Origin: Kiloniella spongiae
GTDB taxonomy: Bacteria; Pseudomonadota; Alphaproteobacteria; Kiloniellales; Kiloniellaceae
Assembly (NCBI RefSeq): GCF_001026905.1
Contig: NZ_LAQL01000006.1
Coordinates: 124,001-188,000 of the forward strand
Direction: 5' to 3'
Length of the DNA: 64,000 nucleotides
The translations under genes were made by a program, and so were the position numbers. This document shows, in pieces, positions 36,149 to 46,181 of this stretch. Positions within the stretch are counted from its first letter, which is position 1. The number at the start of each line of letters is the position of its first letter. A model generated the notes under the pieces. That model was given only the letters and a program-made list of their open reading frames with translations. It did not search any database and was not told the origin of the DNA.

Positions 36149-37149
36149 CAGACAAGCCCGTAAAAACTATTGGTGTTCTTGGGTCTGGTGCCTGGGGCAC
36201 AGCCCTTGCTGCCGTTGCTGCAGAAGCTGGAAATGATGTTATTCTATGGTCGCGCAATAAGGACGTTGTTTCTGATATCAACAAGAATCACGAAAACAAG
36301 CTCTACCTGAAAGGCGCAAGCCTTAGCCCTAAAATCACTGCAACAACAGAAACATCAGCCCTACAAAATTGTGACATACTCTTACTCGTCGTTCCTTCTC
36401 AGCATTTAGGTGCTGTCTTGGAAGCCAGCAAAGATCAAATCAATTCGAAAACACCGCTTGTTCTCTGTACCAAAGGCGTCGAAATCAAAAGCGGGCTTAT
36501 GATGACAGAAATGATTACCGAAATACTCCCGGAAAATCCACTTGCTGTTCTCTCAGGCCCAACCTTTGCTATTGAGGTTGCCAACAAATTGCCCACTGCG
36601 GTTACTCTTGCCTGTGCAGACGAGAGTCTAGGCAAAGCCTTGTCAAAAACATTAAACAATCGCTCCTTTAGGATTTACCAATCTCTTGATCCTATCGGGG
36701 CCGAAATTGGCGGGGCTGTAAAAAATGTAATCGCGATCGCCTGTGGCATCGTTGCGGGTAAAAAACTTGGTGACAATGCCCGTGCCGCGCTGATCACCCG
36801 TGGTCTTTCTGAAATTGTAAAGCTGGGTCTTGCTAAAGGCGGACGACGGGAAACACTTATGGGCCTGTCGGGGATGGGGGACCTCACTCTCACCTGTACG
36901 GCCACACAATCCAGGAACTATGCCCTCGGCAAAGCCTTGGGCGAAGGAATCAAAATTCAGGATTACCTCAAGGGCCGCATTACGGTCGCTGAGGGATTAA
37001 GCTCTAGCAAATCAGTGACAGAGCTTGCCCAGAATCTCTCTATCGATATGCCCATCTGTGATGCCGTGTGCAGTATATTGCACAACAATGCAGATATTGA
37101 CAAAACAATCGCCCAGCTTCTCGCCCGCCCTCAAAAGGCAGAAGTGTAA
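36145..37149 (+). CDS. gpsA: Glycerol-3-phosphate dehydrogenase [NAD(P)+]
   Basis: 334 residues with the Rossmann motif [12 protein letters not shown], catalytic lysine region [12 protein letters not shown] and the C-terminal [12 protein letters not shown] motif. It makes sn-glycerol 3-phosphate for phospholipids. Its ATGA overlap with tsaD indicates coupling, the common alphaproteobacterial arrangement tsaD-gpsA. Confidence 0.96.
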   Translation: MTDKPVKTIGVLGSGAWGTALAAVAAEAGNDVILWSRNKDVVSDINKNHENKLYLKGASLSPKITATTETSALQNCDILLLVVPSQHLGAVLEASKDQINSKTPLVLCTKGVEIKSGLMMTEMITEILPENPLAVLSGPTFAIEVANKLPTAVTLACADESLGKALSKTLNNRSFRIYQSLDPIGAEIGGAVKNVIAIACGIVAGKKLGDNARAALITRGLSEIVKLGLAKGGRRETLMGLSGMGDLTLTCTATQSRNYALGKALGEGIKIQDYLKGRITVAEGLSSSKSVTELAQNLSIDMPICDAVCSILHNNADIDKTIAQLLARPQKAEV

Positions 37150-37190
37150 ACGAGCCAAGACTTTGACCCTCAAACATTAGGAAACATTCA

Positions 37191-37472
37191 ATGAAGTTCA
37201 TCTTTTCATGTGTCGATAAAAAAGATCACACCCACGTACGCGCCGAAAACCGTCCGGCCCACCTGGAATATCTTGGCCAGTTCATGGATCACATTGTGGT
37301 TGCAGGCCCAACACTGGGGACCGACCATGAAAGCATGACGGGCAGCCTTCTTATTCTCGAATTTGATGATGTCGCTGCCGCCCAAGAATTTGCCCTCAAC
37401 GATCCTTACAACAAAGCCGGCCTCTTCGAGCAGGTAACAATCACTCCCTGGAAACAGGCTCTACCAAAATAA
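37191..37472 (+). CDS. YciI family protein
   Basis: 93 residues, dimeric alpha/beta ferredoxin-like fold. The family histidine and aspartate are visible in RPAHLEYLGQF and ILEFDDVAAAQEFALNDPY. No firm enzymatic role is known. It follows gpsA by 41 nt in the usual tsaD-gpsA-yciI order. Confidence 0.88.
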   Translation: MKFIFSCVDKKDHTHVRAENRPAHLEYLGQFMDHIVVAGPTLGTDHESMTGSLLILEFDDVAAAQEFALNDPYNKAGLFEQVTITPWKQALPK

Positions 37473-37526
37473 GGTTCAGACCAAGGTAAACTTTTGCCGA
37501 AATGAATGTACCGTTCTGAATCTCAA

Positions 37527-37559
37527 TAGCACTGCTTGTTTACCTAGCAAGCAGTGCTA
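37527..37559. terminator. 12-bp inverted repeat between yciI and the EVE gene
   Basis: TAGCACTGCTTG (37527-37538) is perfectly mirrored by CAAGCAGTGCTA (37548-37559) around a 9-nt loop. The following bases (CTCTCTTT) are not a strong T tract. It may end the tsaD operon or be an operator for the EVE gene, whose start is 46 nt downstream. Confidence 0.5.
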
Positions 37560-37605
37560 CTCTCTTTATGAGCACGTTATAGCAAGGCCTTAAAAGGAGA
37601 TTACT

Positions 37606-38022
37606 GTGGCATATTGGTTGATGAAGACAGAACCCGGTAGTTGGTCTTGGGAAGACCAGGTAGCCAAAGATGTCGAGCATTGGGACGGTGTTCGCAATTA
37701 CCAGGCATCGAACAATATGAAGGCTATGAAGGTAGGTGATCGCGTTTTTTTCTATCATTCCGTCAAAGAAAAGAAGATCGTCGGCATTGTCGAGGTTTGC
37801 AAAGAATATTACCCCGATCATACGGATAAATCTGGACGTTTTGGAATGGTCGATGTCAAAACGCTTTATCCCATGATCAAACCTGTCAGCCTGGAAGAAA
37901 TCAAAGCACATCCTGAATTACAAGACATGGCCCTTATCAAACAATCACGACTTTCGGTTATGTCCGTCAATGATGGCGAATGGGAAATTATCTGCGCAAT
38001 GGGCGATACAAAACCAGCTTAA
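37606..38022 (+). CDS. EVE domain protein
   Basis: 138 residues, one EVE (PUA-like) domain: WLMKTEPGSWSW, GVRNYQASNNMKAMKVGD and FYHSVKEKKIVGIVEV. EVE domains bind modified bases in DNA or RNA. Here it belongs to the conserved housekeeping neighbourhood of tsaD/gpsA rather than to a restriction locus. A GGAG ribosome site precedes the ATG. Confidence 0.93.
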   Translation: MAYWLMKTEPGSWSWEDQVAKDVEHWDGVRNYQASNNMKAMKVGDRVFFYHSVKEKKIVGIVEVCKEYYPDHTDKSGRFGMVDVKTLYPMIKPVSLEEIKAHPELQDMALIKQSRLSVMSVNDGEWEIICAMGDTKPA

Positions 38023-38082
38023 AGAATTTTATCGGTATAGAGTTTCTATGTCGATTATAAGCCTCGTTTTAGAATGTAAGCT

Positions 38083-38544
38083 TTAATCTTTCGCCAAAAT
38101 TTTGCCAACGGCTTCTTCCAGAGCCGTAATCAATCCCTGGCCTTCTTTGCCGCCATCACCTTTGGTTTTTTGCGAAATAATAATCCGCATTGTATTCACA
38201 TGTGCTTCAATCAGGTCCAGACGTTCCTCTGCCACAGCCGCATTTTCCTGGATAAAATGACACAGTGATTTTGCAGCCAATGACAAAAGCGGATAACTGA
38301 ATGTTGCTGCCTGCCCCTTGATATTATGGCCAATAGTGTGAATCTCTTTTATACAGTGCGCACCTTCAGATGGATCGTTTTTAGCGGTCTGAAGAAATTC
38401 ACTTATCTGCGTAACCTCATCGCCGACCAAAACCTCATAATCACCTTCCATCTCTGAAAGTGCATGCTCTGCTTTTGCAACAATATCCTCAAGTTCAGGG
38501 CCGCCTTCGGATGGCACCTTGGGCTTCAGATTGTTGGTTGGCAT
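38083..38544 (-). CDS. Second stand-alone Hpt phosphotransfer protein
   Basis: 153 residues from the ATG at 38544; an in-frame TTG at 38607 is less likely. The phosphoacceptor histidine is His73 in HTIGHNIKGQAATFSYP, the same pattern as in the protein at 10901-11311. The two differ elsewhere and are probably old paralogues. Partners are not encoded nearby. Confidence 0.78.
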   Translation of the reverse strand: MPTNNLKPKVPSEGGPELEDIVAKAEHALSEMEGDYEVLVGDEVTQISEFLQTAKNDPSEGAHCIKEIHTIGHNIKGQAATFSYPLLSLAAKSLCHFIQENAAVAEERLDLIEAHVNTMRIIISQKTKGDGGKEGQGLITALEEAVGKILAKD

Positions 38545-38759
38545 ATGCAATTTCACTTCCACTTTTACGTCCTGTATATTTCTGAAACGGCCAATATTCG
38601 ATCTCAATATCTAATCTGGATCCGATCTGGGTCTCAGGCATATTATCACCTAGTCTACAGGATGAAACCTTAATCAAGTGCAAAGAAAATTATCCCCAAC
38701 GAGAATTCAACCAACAGTCGTTTTACCTTTAAAAACCCCGAGTTAATTGACGTAATCTT

Positions 38760-40004
38760 TTAGGTCGCTTGTGGAAGTCGCCGTAGAGGTTCATCGGTAA
38801 TCGGCCAATGAACGATGGCAGCAAAAACACCGAGGAAAATCGAAATCCACCACACCAAATCATAGGATTGCGTCGAATCGTATAACACACCCCCCAACCA
38901 TACGCCGATGAAGCTGCCAACCTGATGGCTAAAGAAAACAAAGCCAAACAAAGTCCCCATATATTTCGGACCAAAAATCTGGGCAACCAGACCTGATGTC
39001 AAAGGCACTGTACTCAACCACAAAAGCCCCATGGCAAAACCAAAGACAAGAAAGGAAACCGTCGAAGCGGGAATGAGAATGAAAGCGAGAATTGCGACAG
39101 AGCGCGCAATATAGATCCCAGATAACAGATATTTTTTTCGGTAAGTACCGCCCAACGCCCCCGCAGTGTAAGATCCGAAAATATTTGCCAATCCAACCAG
39201 CGCCAATGTCCAGGCACCAACTTCCGGAGCCAGGCCTTTATCAATGGCATAGGATGGAAAGTGAACAGTAATAAAAGCTAAATGAAAGCCACAGACAAAG
39301 AAACCGGCAATCAGCAACCAGTAACCTCTATGCCCTGCAGCTTCCTTTAAAGCTTCAGACATTGACCCCTCAGGCAACATCACAGCATCAGGCTCAACAG
39401 AATTGTTCGATGTCGACGAAACTCCCCGCAAAAAATAAGATGCGGGAACAATCAGCATCAAAAGTCCCGCAAGGATTAACAGAGCATCTTGCCAACCAAA
39501 ACTTTGCAACAAGCTACTTCCCAAAGGAATAATCAAAAACTGTCCCAAAGAAGCTGACGCCGTTGCAATACCCAGCGCCAAAGAGCGCTTGTCTTCCGTA
39601 ACAGATCGCCCGATAACAGCCAGAACAACACCAAAAGTTGTGCCGCTCAAACCAATACCGACAAAGAAGCCCGGTCCCATATGGGATGCAATTGGCGAGT
39701 AGTCCATCACCCCCAGAATAATGCCACCAGCATAGACCAGCACACTCAATGCCAGAACGCGCCCGGCACCGTAGCGATCCGCAATCATTCCAGCAAAAGG
39801 TTGAGCAGCGCCCCAAAGCAAATTCTGAATGGCAAGCGAAAAGGCAAGAACTTCTCGCCCCCAGTTCAGTTCATCTGTAATGGGTTTGACAAACAGGCCA
39901 TAACTGGACCTGACACCAAAAGCCAAACAAAGCACCAGACACCCTGACAACAAAACGACCCAAATTGGTCGGGAGGAGGAAATGGTTTTGTCAGCACACG
40001 TCAT
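38760..40004 (-). CDS. MFS transporter, monocarboxylate/oxalate-formate-like
   Basis: 414 residues with 12 hydrophobic helices. The N-terminal FGVRSSYGLFVKPITDELNWGRE segment (in pieces) and the loop GMIADRYGAGRVL are typical of the OFA/monocarboxylate-porter branch. It is an inner-membrane carrier, possibly for small organic acids. Monocistronic, with a small membrane protein gene upstream in the same direction. Confidence 0.87.
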   Translation of the reverse strand: MTCADKTISSSRPIWVVLLSGCLVLCLAFGVRSSYGLFVKPITDELNWGREVLAFSLAIQNLLWGAAQPFAGMIADRYGAGRVLALSVLVYAGGIILGVMDYSPIASHMGPGFFVGIGLSGTTFGVVLAVIGRSVTEDKRSLALGIATASASLGQFLIIPLGSSLLQSFGWQDALLILAGLLMLIVPASYFLRGVSSTSNNSVEPDAVMLPEGSMSEALKEAAGHRGYWLLIAGFFVCGFHLAFITVHFPSYAIDKGLAPEVGAWTLALVGLANIFGSYTAGALGGTYRKKYLLSGIYIARSVAILAFILIPASTVSFLVFGFAMGLLWLSTVPLTSGLVAQIFGPKYMGTLFGFVFFSHQVGSFIGVWLGGVLYDSTQSYDLVWWISIFLGVFAAIVHWPITDEPLRRLPQAT

Positions 40005-40057
40005 AGAATTTACTCACACAGGGGGCAATACAGTTCGGGAGGATGCAACCTTAACCG

Positions 40058-40228
40058 TCAAGAAAAACAACTACCAATCCATAAGGCAGCATCCCAGAAC
40101 TTAGCGCCAAAGGCCTCTATAGATCCGGGGAAAAACAAAATCGCCGCCAGGCACACAACCAGGATGATTAAAATAACCAAAAGATGTTTCAGAACAGGTT
40201 TCATAATATTGATCATACGCGCTGTCAT
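40058..40228 (-). CDS. Small single-pass membrane protein
   Basis: 56 residues from the ATG at 40228, which has GGTGA 6 nt upstream; another in-frame ATG lies at 40258. One strong helix (LLVILIILVVCLAAILFF) is followed by a short amphipathic end. It lies 53 nt upstream of the MFS gene on the same strand. Family not recognised. Confidence 0.5.
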   Translation of the reverse strand: MTARMINIMKPVLKHLLVILIILVVCLAAILFFPGSIEAFGAKFWDAALWIGSCFS

Positions 40229-40418
40229 AAAAATCACCAATTGAATCAATCTAATCATTAACTCAAGATTTTATAATCCGAAATCAAAATCATCATAGGT
40301 TAAGATAATCACAACTTCACACTCATAGGTATTTTCACGTTGCTTTAACTTCTTGGGCTTAGTCTGTGCAATTACTGACGCTTTCAACTATAAGAAAGCA
40401 GGAAAACCTGGGGACCAA

Positions 40419-42104
40419 ATGGGCAACGAAAGTTTGATAAGTTCCTTACGCCAGGAGCGTGATCGTTTTCTCGCGTTTGCTTTTTGCCGGGCAGACCTTT
40501 TGCTAGAGCTCTCGGAAAAGCATGAAATTGTTTTCGTTAGTGGCGCAACCCAATCCATATTTGGGCGTTCTGTAAAAGATCTCATCGGTATGCCCATAGG
40601 TGATTTGGTTTTGCCTCACGAAGAACCGGTTTTAAAGCACCTTTTATCCGGCATGGTTGGTGGCGTCAGGCCCGACCCGATGAATATCGACTTTAAAAAC
40701 AAATCTGGAAAGGCCCAGCCACTTTCACTGACCGGATACTACGTTGAGGATCTGGAAAAACATTATTTTCTGTCCTGCAAACTTCCTTCTACTATTGCAG
40801 CCACATCACCAAAAACAAATCGCCAAGCAGGTGGTGCTGTTGTTCATGATCGCGTTAGCTTCGGAAAAACAGCAACTGAACATCTCAAAACCAATCCAGA
40901 TGATAAACTCACCTTTATCGAGCTTGAAAACTATGACGAGTTTGCAAAAAAGCTGGATAACGATACCCGGGAAGAACTATCGGAGACAATCAACAGTTAT
41001 CTGCGTGCCAGTTCATCAGAAGCAAATTCAGCAGCATCGTTCGGAAACGGTAAATACGGCCTGATCAGCCGTCCAGATCTGAATATAGACAAGCTAACTG
41101 ACGAAATTTCAAAGCAGGTAAAAGCTGCTGATCCCAAAGGCGTTGGACTAAAGGTTGAACAAGCAAGCATTGCTCTTGCAGACAGCGGTATTTCGGGGGG
41201 AAATGCAGCCCAGGCCTTAAGCTTTATGATTCAGCAATTTGCCCACGACCAAAGCGAAAATTTCAGCCTGGAAGATCTGGCACATTCACTTCCAGAAATT
41301 TTGGCTCGTATAAAAAAAACAGCAGAAAGAATTATCAGGGTCACCGAAGGCGGCGACTTTATGATTGTCTTCCAGCCCATTGTGGATTTGAAAACACGCG
41401 CAATACATCACTATGAAATTCTCGCACGTATAAACGATGAAACAGGATCACCACAAGAATTTATAAGATCCGCAGAAGACTTGAATCTTATCAAGGGCTT
41501 TGACCTCGCCATCTGCCGAAAAGCAATCAAGTGGATACAAAATAATCCCAGCAAACAGTTCAACCGCTCAATCGCCATAAACCTGTCCGCAGCATCCATC
41601 GGGGATCCCAATTTCATCAAACAACTGGTCCCATTATTAGATCCACTGAAGGAAACACCAGAAGCTCTGTTGTTTGAAATTACCGAATCAACCAGAATTC
41701 CAGACCCCGTTATTGCCAATGAAGCAATGCAGACTCTTCGTAAACTCGGCCACAAGGTATGTCTGGACGATTTTGGAGTCGGCGAGGCTTCACTCCAATA
41801 CCTACGCCTGTTCCAAGTTGATGTTCTCAAAATTGACGGAAGTTATGTTCGCGATGCTTTGGAAGACGAAACATCGGCACATATTCTCAAGGCCATTGCC
41901 GATCTTTGTCGAAAACTGAACACACAGACAGTTGCTGAAATGGTTGAGGATGAAGAGACAACTCAATTATTGATCAACTGCAATGTGGATTTTGGACAAG
42001 GTTATTATTTTGGACGTCCCTGCAATGACATCAGCCTTTTCGAAGAGCCAGACAAACCTCGCACAGTTATTCGACGCGGAGAAACAACCGAAACCTGGTC
42101 CTAG
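40419..42104 (+). CDS. PAS - degenerate GGDEF - EAL protein, copy 1
   Basis: 561 residues from the ATG at 40419 (GGGGA site). Residues ~15-115 look like a PAS domain (IVFVSGATQSIFGRSVKDLIG). Residues ~160-300 keep a GGDEF-like strand order, but the signature is FGNGKYG (208-214), so no cyclase activity is expected. Residues ~310-555 are an EAL domain: E333 (YEIL), N388 (INLS), E420 (EITES), D450-D451, K471 and QGYYFGRP are kept. Loop 6 reads DDFGVGEAS instead of DDFGTGYSS. It may be a c-di-GMP phosphodiesterase or a receptor. Confidence 0.82.
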   Translation: MGNESLISSLRQERDRFLAFAFCRADLLLELSEKHEIVFVSGATQSIFGRSVKDLIGMPIGDLVLPHEEPVLKHLLSGMVGGVRPDPMNIDFKNKSGKAQPLSLTGYYVEDLEKHYFLSCKLPSTIAATSPKTNRQAGGAVVHDRVSFGKTATEHLKTNPDDKLTFIELENYDEFAKKLDNDTREELSETINSYLRASSSEANSAASFGNGKYGLISRPDLNIDKLTDEISKQVKAADPKGVGLKVEQASIALADSGISGGNAAQALSFMIQQFAHDQSENFSLEDLAHSLPEILARIKKTAERIIRVTEGGDFMIVFQPIVDLKTRAIHHYEILARINDETGSPQEFIRSAEDLNLIKGFDLAICRKAIKWIQNNPSKQFNRSIAINLSAASIGDPNFIKQLVPLLDPLKETPEALLFEITESTRIPDPVIANEAMQTLRKLGHKVCLDDFGVGEASLQYLRLFQVDVLKIDGSYVRDALEDETSAHILKAIADLCRKLNTQTVAEMVEDEETTQLLINCNVDFGQGYYFGRPCNDISLFEEPDKPRTVIRRGETTETWS

Positions 42105-42215
42105 ATTGATAGTATTACACTCATGGGTAACCTCGCTTTAACTTCTCGGCTTTAACCTGACTAATTCCTTTCGCGCTTTCATGTATTAAGTAATGAAGAA
42201 AATTTTGGGAACAAA

Positions 42216-43901
42216 ATGGATAATGAAAGTTTAATAAGTTCCTTACGCCAGGAACGTGATCGTTTCCTCGCTTTTGCATTTTGCAGAGCCGATCTTTTAC
42301 TCGAACTCTCTGAAAATCATAAGATTGTCTTTGTCAGCGGAGCGACACAGGCAATCTTTGGGCGGTCAGTCAAGGAACTTATCGGCACGGCGATTAGTGA
42401 CCTCGTTTTATCGCACGAAGGGCCTGTTCTCAAACATCTTTTGTCCGGTATGGTTGGGGGCGTACGACCAAACCCAATGAATATTGATTTTAAAAGCAAA
42501 TCGGGAAAAATTCAGCCTCTTTCCCTGACAGGTTACTATGTAGAAGATTTAGAAAAGCATTATTTTATTTCTTGCAAAATCCCTGCTTCTATTGCTGCTA
42601 CATCTCCTAAAACAATGCGACAAGCTGGCGGGGACATTGTTCATGATCGTGTTAGTTTTGGACAAACCGTCACGGAACATCTGAAAAGTAACCCTGAGGA
42701 CAAATTAACTTTCATTGAGCTGGAAGATTACGAAGATTTCGCCAAGAAACTGGATAAAGATGCGCAATCAGAGCTTTCAGAAACAATCAACAGCTATTTG
42801 CGCGCCAGCTCATCAGAAGCCAATTCTGCCGCTTCATTCGGAAATGGCAAATATGGTCTGATTAGCCGTCCAGATCTGGATATTGATAAACTAACCGACG
42901 AAATTTCACGTCAAGTTAAAGACGCAGATCCCGATGGAGTCGGTCTCAAGGTTGAACAGGCCAGCATCGCCCTTGCAGACAGCGGCATTTCTGGTGGCAA
43001 TGCAGCTCAGGCACTAAGTTTTATGATTCAACAGTTTGCGCATGATCAAAGCGAGAATTTCAGCCTCGCTGATCTGGCACACTCACTTCCGGAAATTCTG
43101 GCGCGGATCAAAAAAACCGCAGAGCGTATCATCAAAGTAACAGAAGGAGGCGATTTTGTAATTGTCTTCCAACCTATTATCGACCTGAAAACACGCGAAA
43201 TACATCATTACGAGGTTTTAGCCCGCATCAACGATGAAACCGGATCACCACAAGATTTCATTCGCTCTGCCGAAGACCTTAACCTTATCAAAGGCTTTGA
43301 TTTGGCTATCTGCCGTAAAGCAATTAAATGGATTCAGAATAATCCAAGCGACGAGTATACCAGATCAATAGCTATAAATCTTTCCGCTGCCTCTATTGGT
43401 GATGCAGATTTCATCAAGCAATTGACGCCCCTTTTAACCCCGCTCAAAGACGATCCGGATTCCCTCCTTTTTGAAATAACAGAATCGACAAGGATTCCCG
43501 ATCCAGTCGTTGCAAATGAAGCAATGCAGACATTGCGTAATCTGGGGCACAAGGTTTGTCTTGATGACTTTGGTGTCGGTGAAGCTTCATTACAGTACCT
43601 TCGCCAGTTTCAGGTTGATGTTCTGAAGATTGACGGCAGTTACGTACGCGATGCTTTGGAAGACGAAACATCTGCACATATTCTCAAGGCCATTGCCGAT
43701 CTTTGCCGCAAACTCAATACCAAGACTGTTGCAGAAATGGTCGAAGATGAAGCAACTACTCAACTACTGATTAACTGTAATGTTGATTATGGACAGGGAT
43801 ATTATTTTGGTCGTCCCTGTAATGACATCAGTATTTTTGAAGAACCGGATAAACCCCAGACAACGGGTCAGCGTTCTGGCTCCAAAGAAACTTGGGTATA
43901 A
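42216..43901 (+). CDS. PAS - degenerate GGDEF - EAL protein, copy 2
   Basis: Also exactly 561 residues, starting MDNESLISSL after a GGGA site. By eye it is roughly 85-90% identical to copy 1 along its whole length, with the same FGNGKYG replacement and the same EAL residues (EVL instead of EIL at the first glutamate). Differences cluster in the PAS region (residues 53-70), a loop near 408-416 and the last 15 residues. Both copies have their own upstream region, so they may be expressed or tuned differently. Confidence 0.82.
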   Translation: MDNESLISSLRQERDRFLAFAFCRADLLLELSENHKIVFVSGATQAIFGRSVKELIGTAISDLVLSHEGPVLKHLLSGMVGGVRPNPMNIDFKSKSGKIQPLSLTGYYVEDLEKHYFISCKIPASIAATSPKTMRQAGGDIVHDRVSFGQTVTEHLKSNPEDKLTFIELEDYEDFAKKLDKDAQSELSETINSYLRASSSEANSAASFGNGKYGLISRPDLDIDKLTDEISRQVKDADPDGVGLKVEQASIALADSGISGGNAAQALSFMIQQFAHDQSENFSLADLAHSLPEILARIKKTAERIIKVTEGGDFVIVFQPIIDLKTREIHHYEVLARINDETGSPQDFIRSAEDLNLIKGFDLAICRKAIKWIQNNPSDEYTRSIAINLSAASIGDADFIKQLTPLLTPLKDDPDSLLFEITESTRIPDPVVANEAMQTLRNLGHKVCLDDFGVGEASLQYLRQFQVDVLKIDGSYVRDALEDETSAHILKAIADLCRKLNTKTVAEMVEDEATTQLLINCNVDYGQGYYFGRPCNDISIFEEPDKPQTTGQRSGSKETWV

Positions 43902-44173
43902 ACTAACAAGTCAAACCTCTCTGTATAAAACTTTTCTCTCATCACACCTTTGTGGCCCCTAATCATGCGCAAAGTACAATAGTGGTGCGAAAATTAATCA
44001 AAGCACAATGCTGCATCGCAACATAATTTTCATTAACAGGACAATAGCTTATCGATTATTTCCAAATTACCCTTGAGAAATCAGGAAATTCCGTAAATAA
44101 TCCCTGCGAATAAAAAACCGCTGATAAAAATAAAGCAGCGCAACAATAAATAATAATATAGGGAGACCGAAAC

Positions 44174-46114
44174 ATGTCGGACGCCACTGTTTTTCCCGTA
44201 CCGGAAGATCTCGCCCAAAAAGCATGGGTAGATGAACCCCGTTACCTTGAAATGTACCAGCAATCCATCGAAGACCCCGAAGCATTTTGGGCCGAACATG
44301 GAAAACGCATTCACTGGTTTAAACCCTTTACCAAAGTAAAAGACGTAAATTACGGCCCAGGCGATGTTCATATCCGTTGGTACGAAGACGGCACAACAAA
44401 CGTCTGCTATAACGCGATTGATCGCCACTTGCCGACCAAAAAAGATGACACCGCAATCATCTGGGAAGGTGATGACCCCAGCGAACATGAATATATCACC
44501 TATGGGCAGCTCCACGATAACGTAAGCCGTTTCGCCAATGCCATGAAAGCCCGTGGTGTGAAAAAAGGTGATCGCGTCACCATTTACATGCCAATGATTC
44601 CCGAAGCCACCTATGCAATGCTGGCTTGTGCCCGTATTGGTGCCGTTCACTCCGTTGTTTTTGGTGGTTTCTCACCCGATGCACTGGCTGGCCGAATTCA
44701 AGGCTGTGAATCCAACTGTGTGATTACCGCTGACGAAGGTTTACGTGGCGGACGCAAAGTACCGCTCAAGGCCAATACAGACAAAGCACTGAAATCTTGC
44801 CCTGATGTGGATACCGTTTTTGTTGTCAAACGCACTGGTGGTGATATCAACTGGGACGACAAGCGCGATGTCTGGTGGGATGAAGCCTGCGCCGCAGCAG
44901 ACAAAGAGTGCCCCGCTGAAGAAATGAAGGCCGAAGATCCGCTTTTCATTCTTTTCACATCTGGTTCTACTGGCAACCCAAAAGGTGTTCTCCATACAAC
45001 AGGTGGCTACCTCGTTTATGCTTCCATGACGCATAAATACGTCTTTGATTATCATGATGGCGATATTTACTGGTGTACTGCTGACGTAGGCTGGATTACG
45101 GGACATAGTTATATTGTTTACGGTCCGCTTACCAATGGCGCAACGACGCTTGTTTTTGAAGGTGTTCCAAACTATCCGACAGCATCCCGTTTTTGGGAAG
45201 TATGCGATAAACACAAGGTAAATATTTTCTACACCGCCCCAACCGCAATCCGCGCCTTGATGCGCGAAGGCCTTGAAGCAGTCAAAAGAACATCTCGTTC
45301 TAGCATTCGTCTTCTTGGAACGGTTGGTGAGCCAATCAACCCTGAAGCGTGGATGTGGTACCATCAGGTTGTTGGTGAAGGCCGTTGCCAGATTGTCGAT
45401 ACATGGTGGCAGACTGAAACTGGTGGTATTCTTATAACCCCATTGCCGGGTGCAACACCGCTTAAACCTGGCTCTGCGACAAGACCATTTTTTGGCGTAA
45501 AACCTTTGCTCGTCGATAATGAAGGTAAAGTAATCGAAGGGGCTGGCGAGGGAAATCTTTGTATCTCTGACTCATGGCCTGGGCAGATGCGGACGCTTTA
45601 TGGTGATCACGAGCGGTTTGTACAAACCTATTTCTCTACTTACGATGGCCTTTATTTCACAGGCGACGGTTGCCGCCGTGATGAAGATGGTTATTACTGG
45701 ATCACAGGACGCGTTGATGATGTCATCAACGTTTCAGGGCACCGCATGGGGACCGCCGAAGTGGAATCAGCCCTTGTAGCCCATGCCAAGGTCGCTGAAT
45801 CTGCCGTGGTTGGCTATCCGCACGACATTAAAGGACAGGGCATCTACGCTTACGTCACGTTGAATGCAGGCGAAGAACCAAGCGATGAACTTCGCAAAGA
45901 ACTTGTCGTTTGGGTCAGAAAAGAAATTGGTCCGATTGCAACACCGGATATGCTGCAATGGGCACCGGGATTGCCGAAGACCCGTTCAGGTAAAATCATG
46001 CGCCGTATTTTGCGTAAAATTGCCGAAAATGACTATGGCAGCCTAGGGGATACCTCCACTCTGGCCGATCCATCTGTTGTTGATGATCTTATTGAAAACA
46101 GAATGAACAAATAA
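44174..46114 (+). CDS. acsA: Acetyl-CoA synthetase
   Basis: 646 residues with the acetyl-CoA synthetase N-terminus, the AMP-binding loop [10 protein letters not shown], the motif [10 protein letters not shown] and the C-terminal [11 protein letters not shown], whose lysine is the acetylation-controlled catalytic residue. It converts acetate, ATP and CoA to acetyl-CoA. An AGGGAG ribosome site precedes the start and a strong terminator follows. Confidence 0.97.
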   Translation: MSDATVFPVPEDLAQKAWVDEPRYLEMYQQSIEDPEAFWAEHGKRIHWFKPFTKVKDVNYGPGDVHIRWYEDGTTNVCYNAIDRHLPTKKDDTAIIWEGDDPSEHEYITYGQLHDNVSRFANAMKARGVKKGDRVTIYMPMIPEATYAMLACARIGAVHSVVFGGFSPDALAGRIQGCESNCVITADEGLRGGRKVPLKANTDKALKSCPDVDTVFVVKRTGGDINWDDKRDVWWDEACAAADKECPAEEMKAEDPLFILFTSGSTGNPKGVLHTTGGYLVYASMTHKYVFDYHDGDIYWCTADVGWITGHSYIVYGPLTNGATTLVFEGVPNYPTASRFWEVCDKHKVNIFYTAPTAIRALMREGLEAVKRTSRSSIRLLGTVGEPINPEAWMWYHQVVGEGRCQIVDTWWQTETGGILITPLPGATPLKPGSATRPFFGVKPLLVDNEGKVIEGAGEGNLCISDSWPGQMRTLYGDHERFVQTYFSTYDGLYFTGDGCRRDEDGYYWITGRVDDVINVSGHRMGTAEVESALVAHAKVAESAVVGYPHDIKGQGIYAYVTLNAGEEPSDELRKELVVWVRKEIGPIATPDMLQWAPGLPKTRSGKIMRRILRKIAENDYGSLGDTSTLADPSVVDDLIENRMNK

Positions 46115-46132
46115 AGAGTTCTTCGCTTTATC

Positions 46133-46163
46133 AAAAAGGCAGCTTCTCTGGAGCTGCCTTTTT
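46133..46163. terminator. Bidirectional terminator between acsA and a LysR gene
   Basis: AAAAAGGCAGCT (46133-46144) pairs with AGCTGCCTTTTT (46152-46163), giving an A-tract/stem/T-tract hairpin that works in both directions for the convergent genes. Confidence 0.88.
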
Positions 46164-46181
46164 TTGTTTCAACCATCTCAA

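Larger units (their letters stand above)
40319..43901 (+). repeat. Tandem gene duplication (~1.8-kb unit)
   Basis: The two EAL genes and about 100 bp before each align: CACTCATAGGTA near 40319 with CACTCATGGGTAA near 42119, then GCTTTAACTTCT in both, and the ribosome-site region GGGGACCAAATGG versus GGGAACAAAATGG. The copies have diverged at synonymous sites, so the duplication is not recent. Confidence 0.8.

Noticed and set aside
44081..45364. Long minus-strand ORFs (189 and 207 codons) under acsA
   Set aside because: Both are antisense shadows of the acetyl-CoA synthetase frame, with Phe/Cys/Gly-rich composition typical of mirrored codons.
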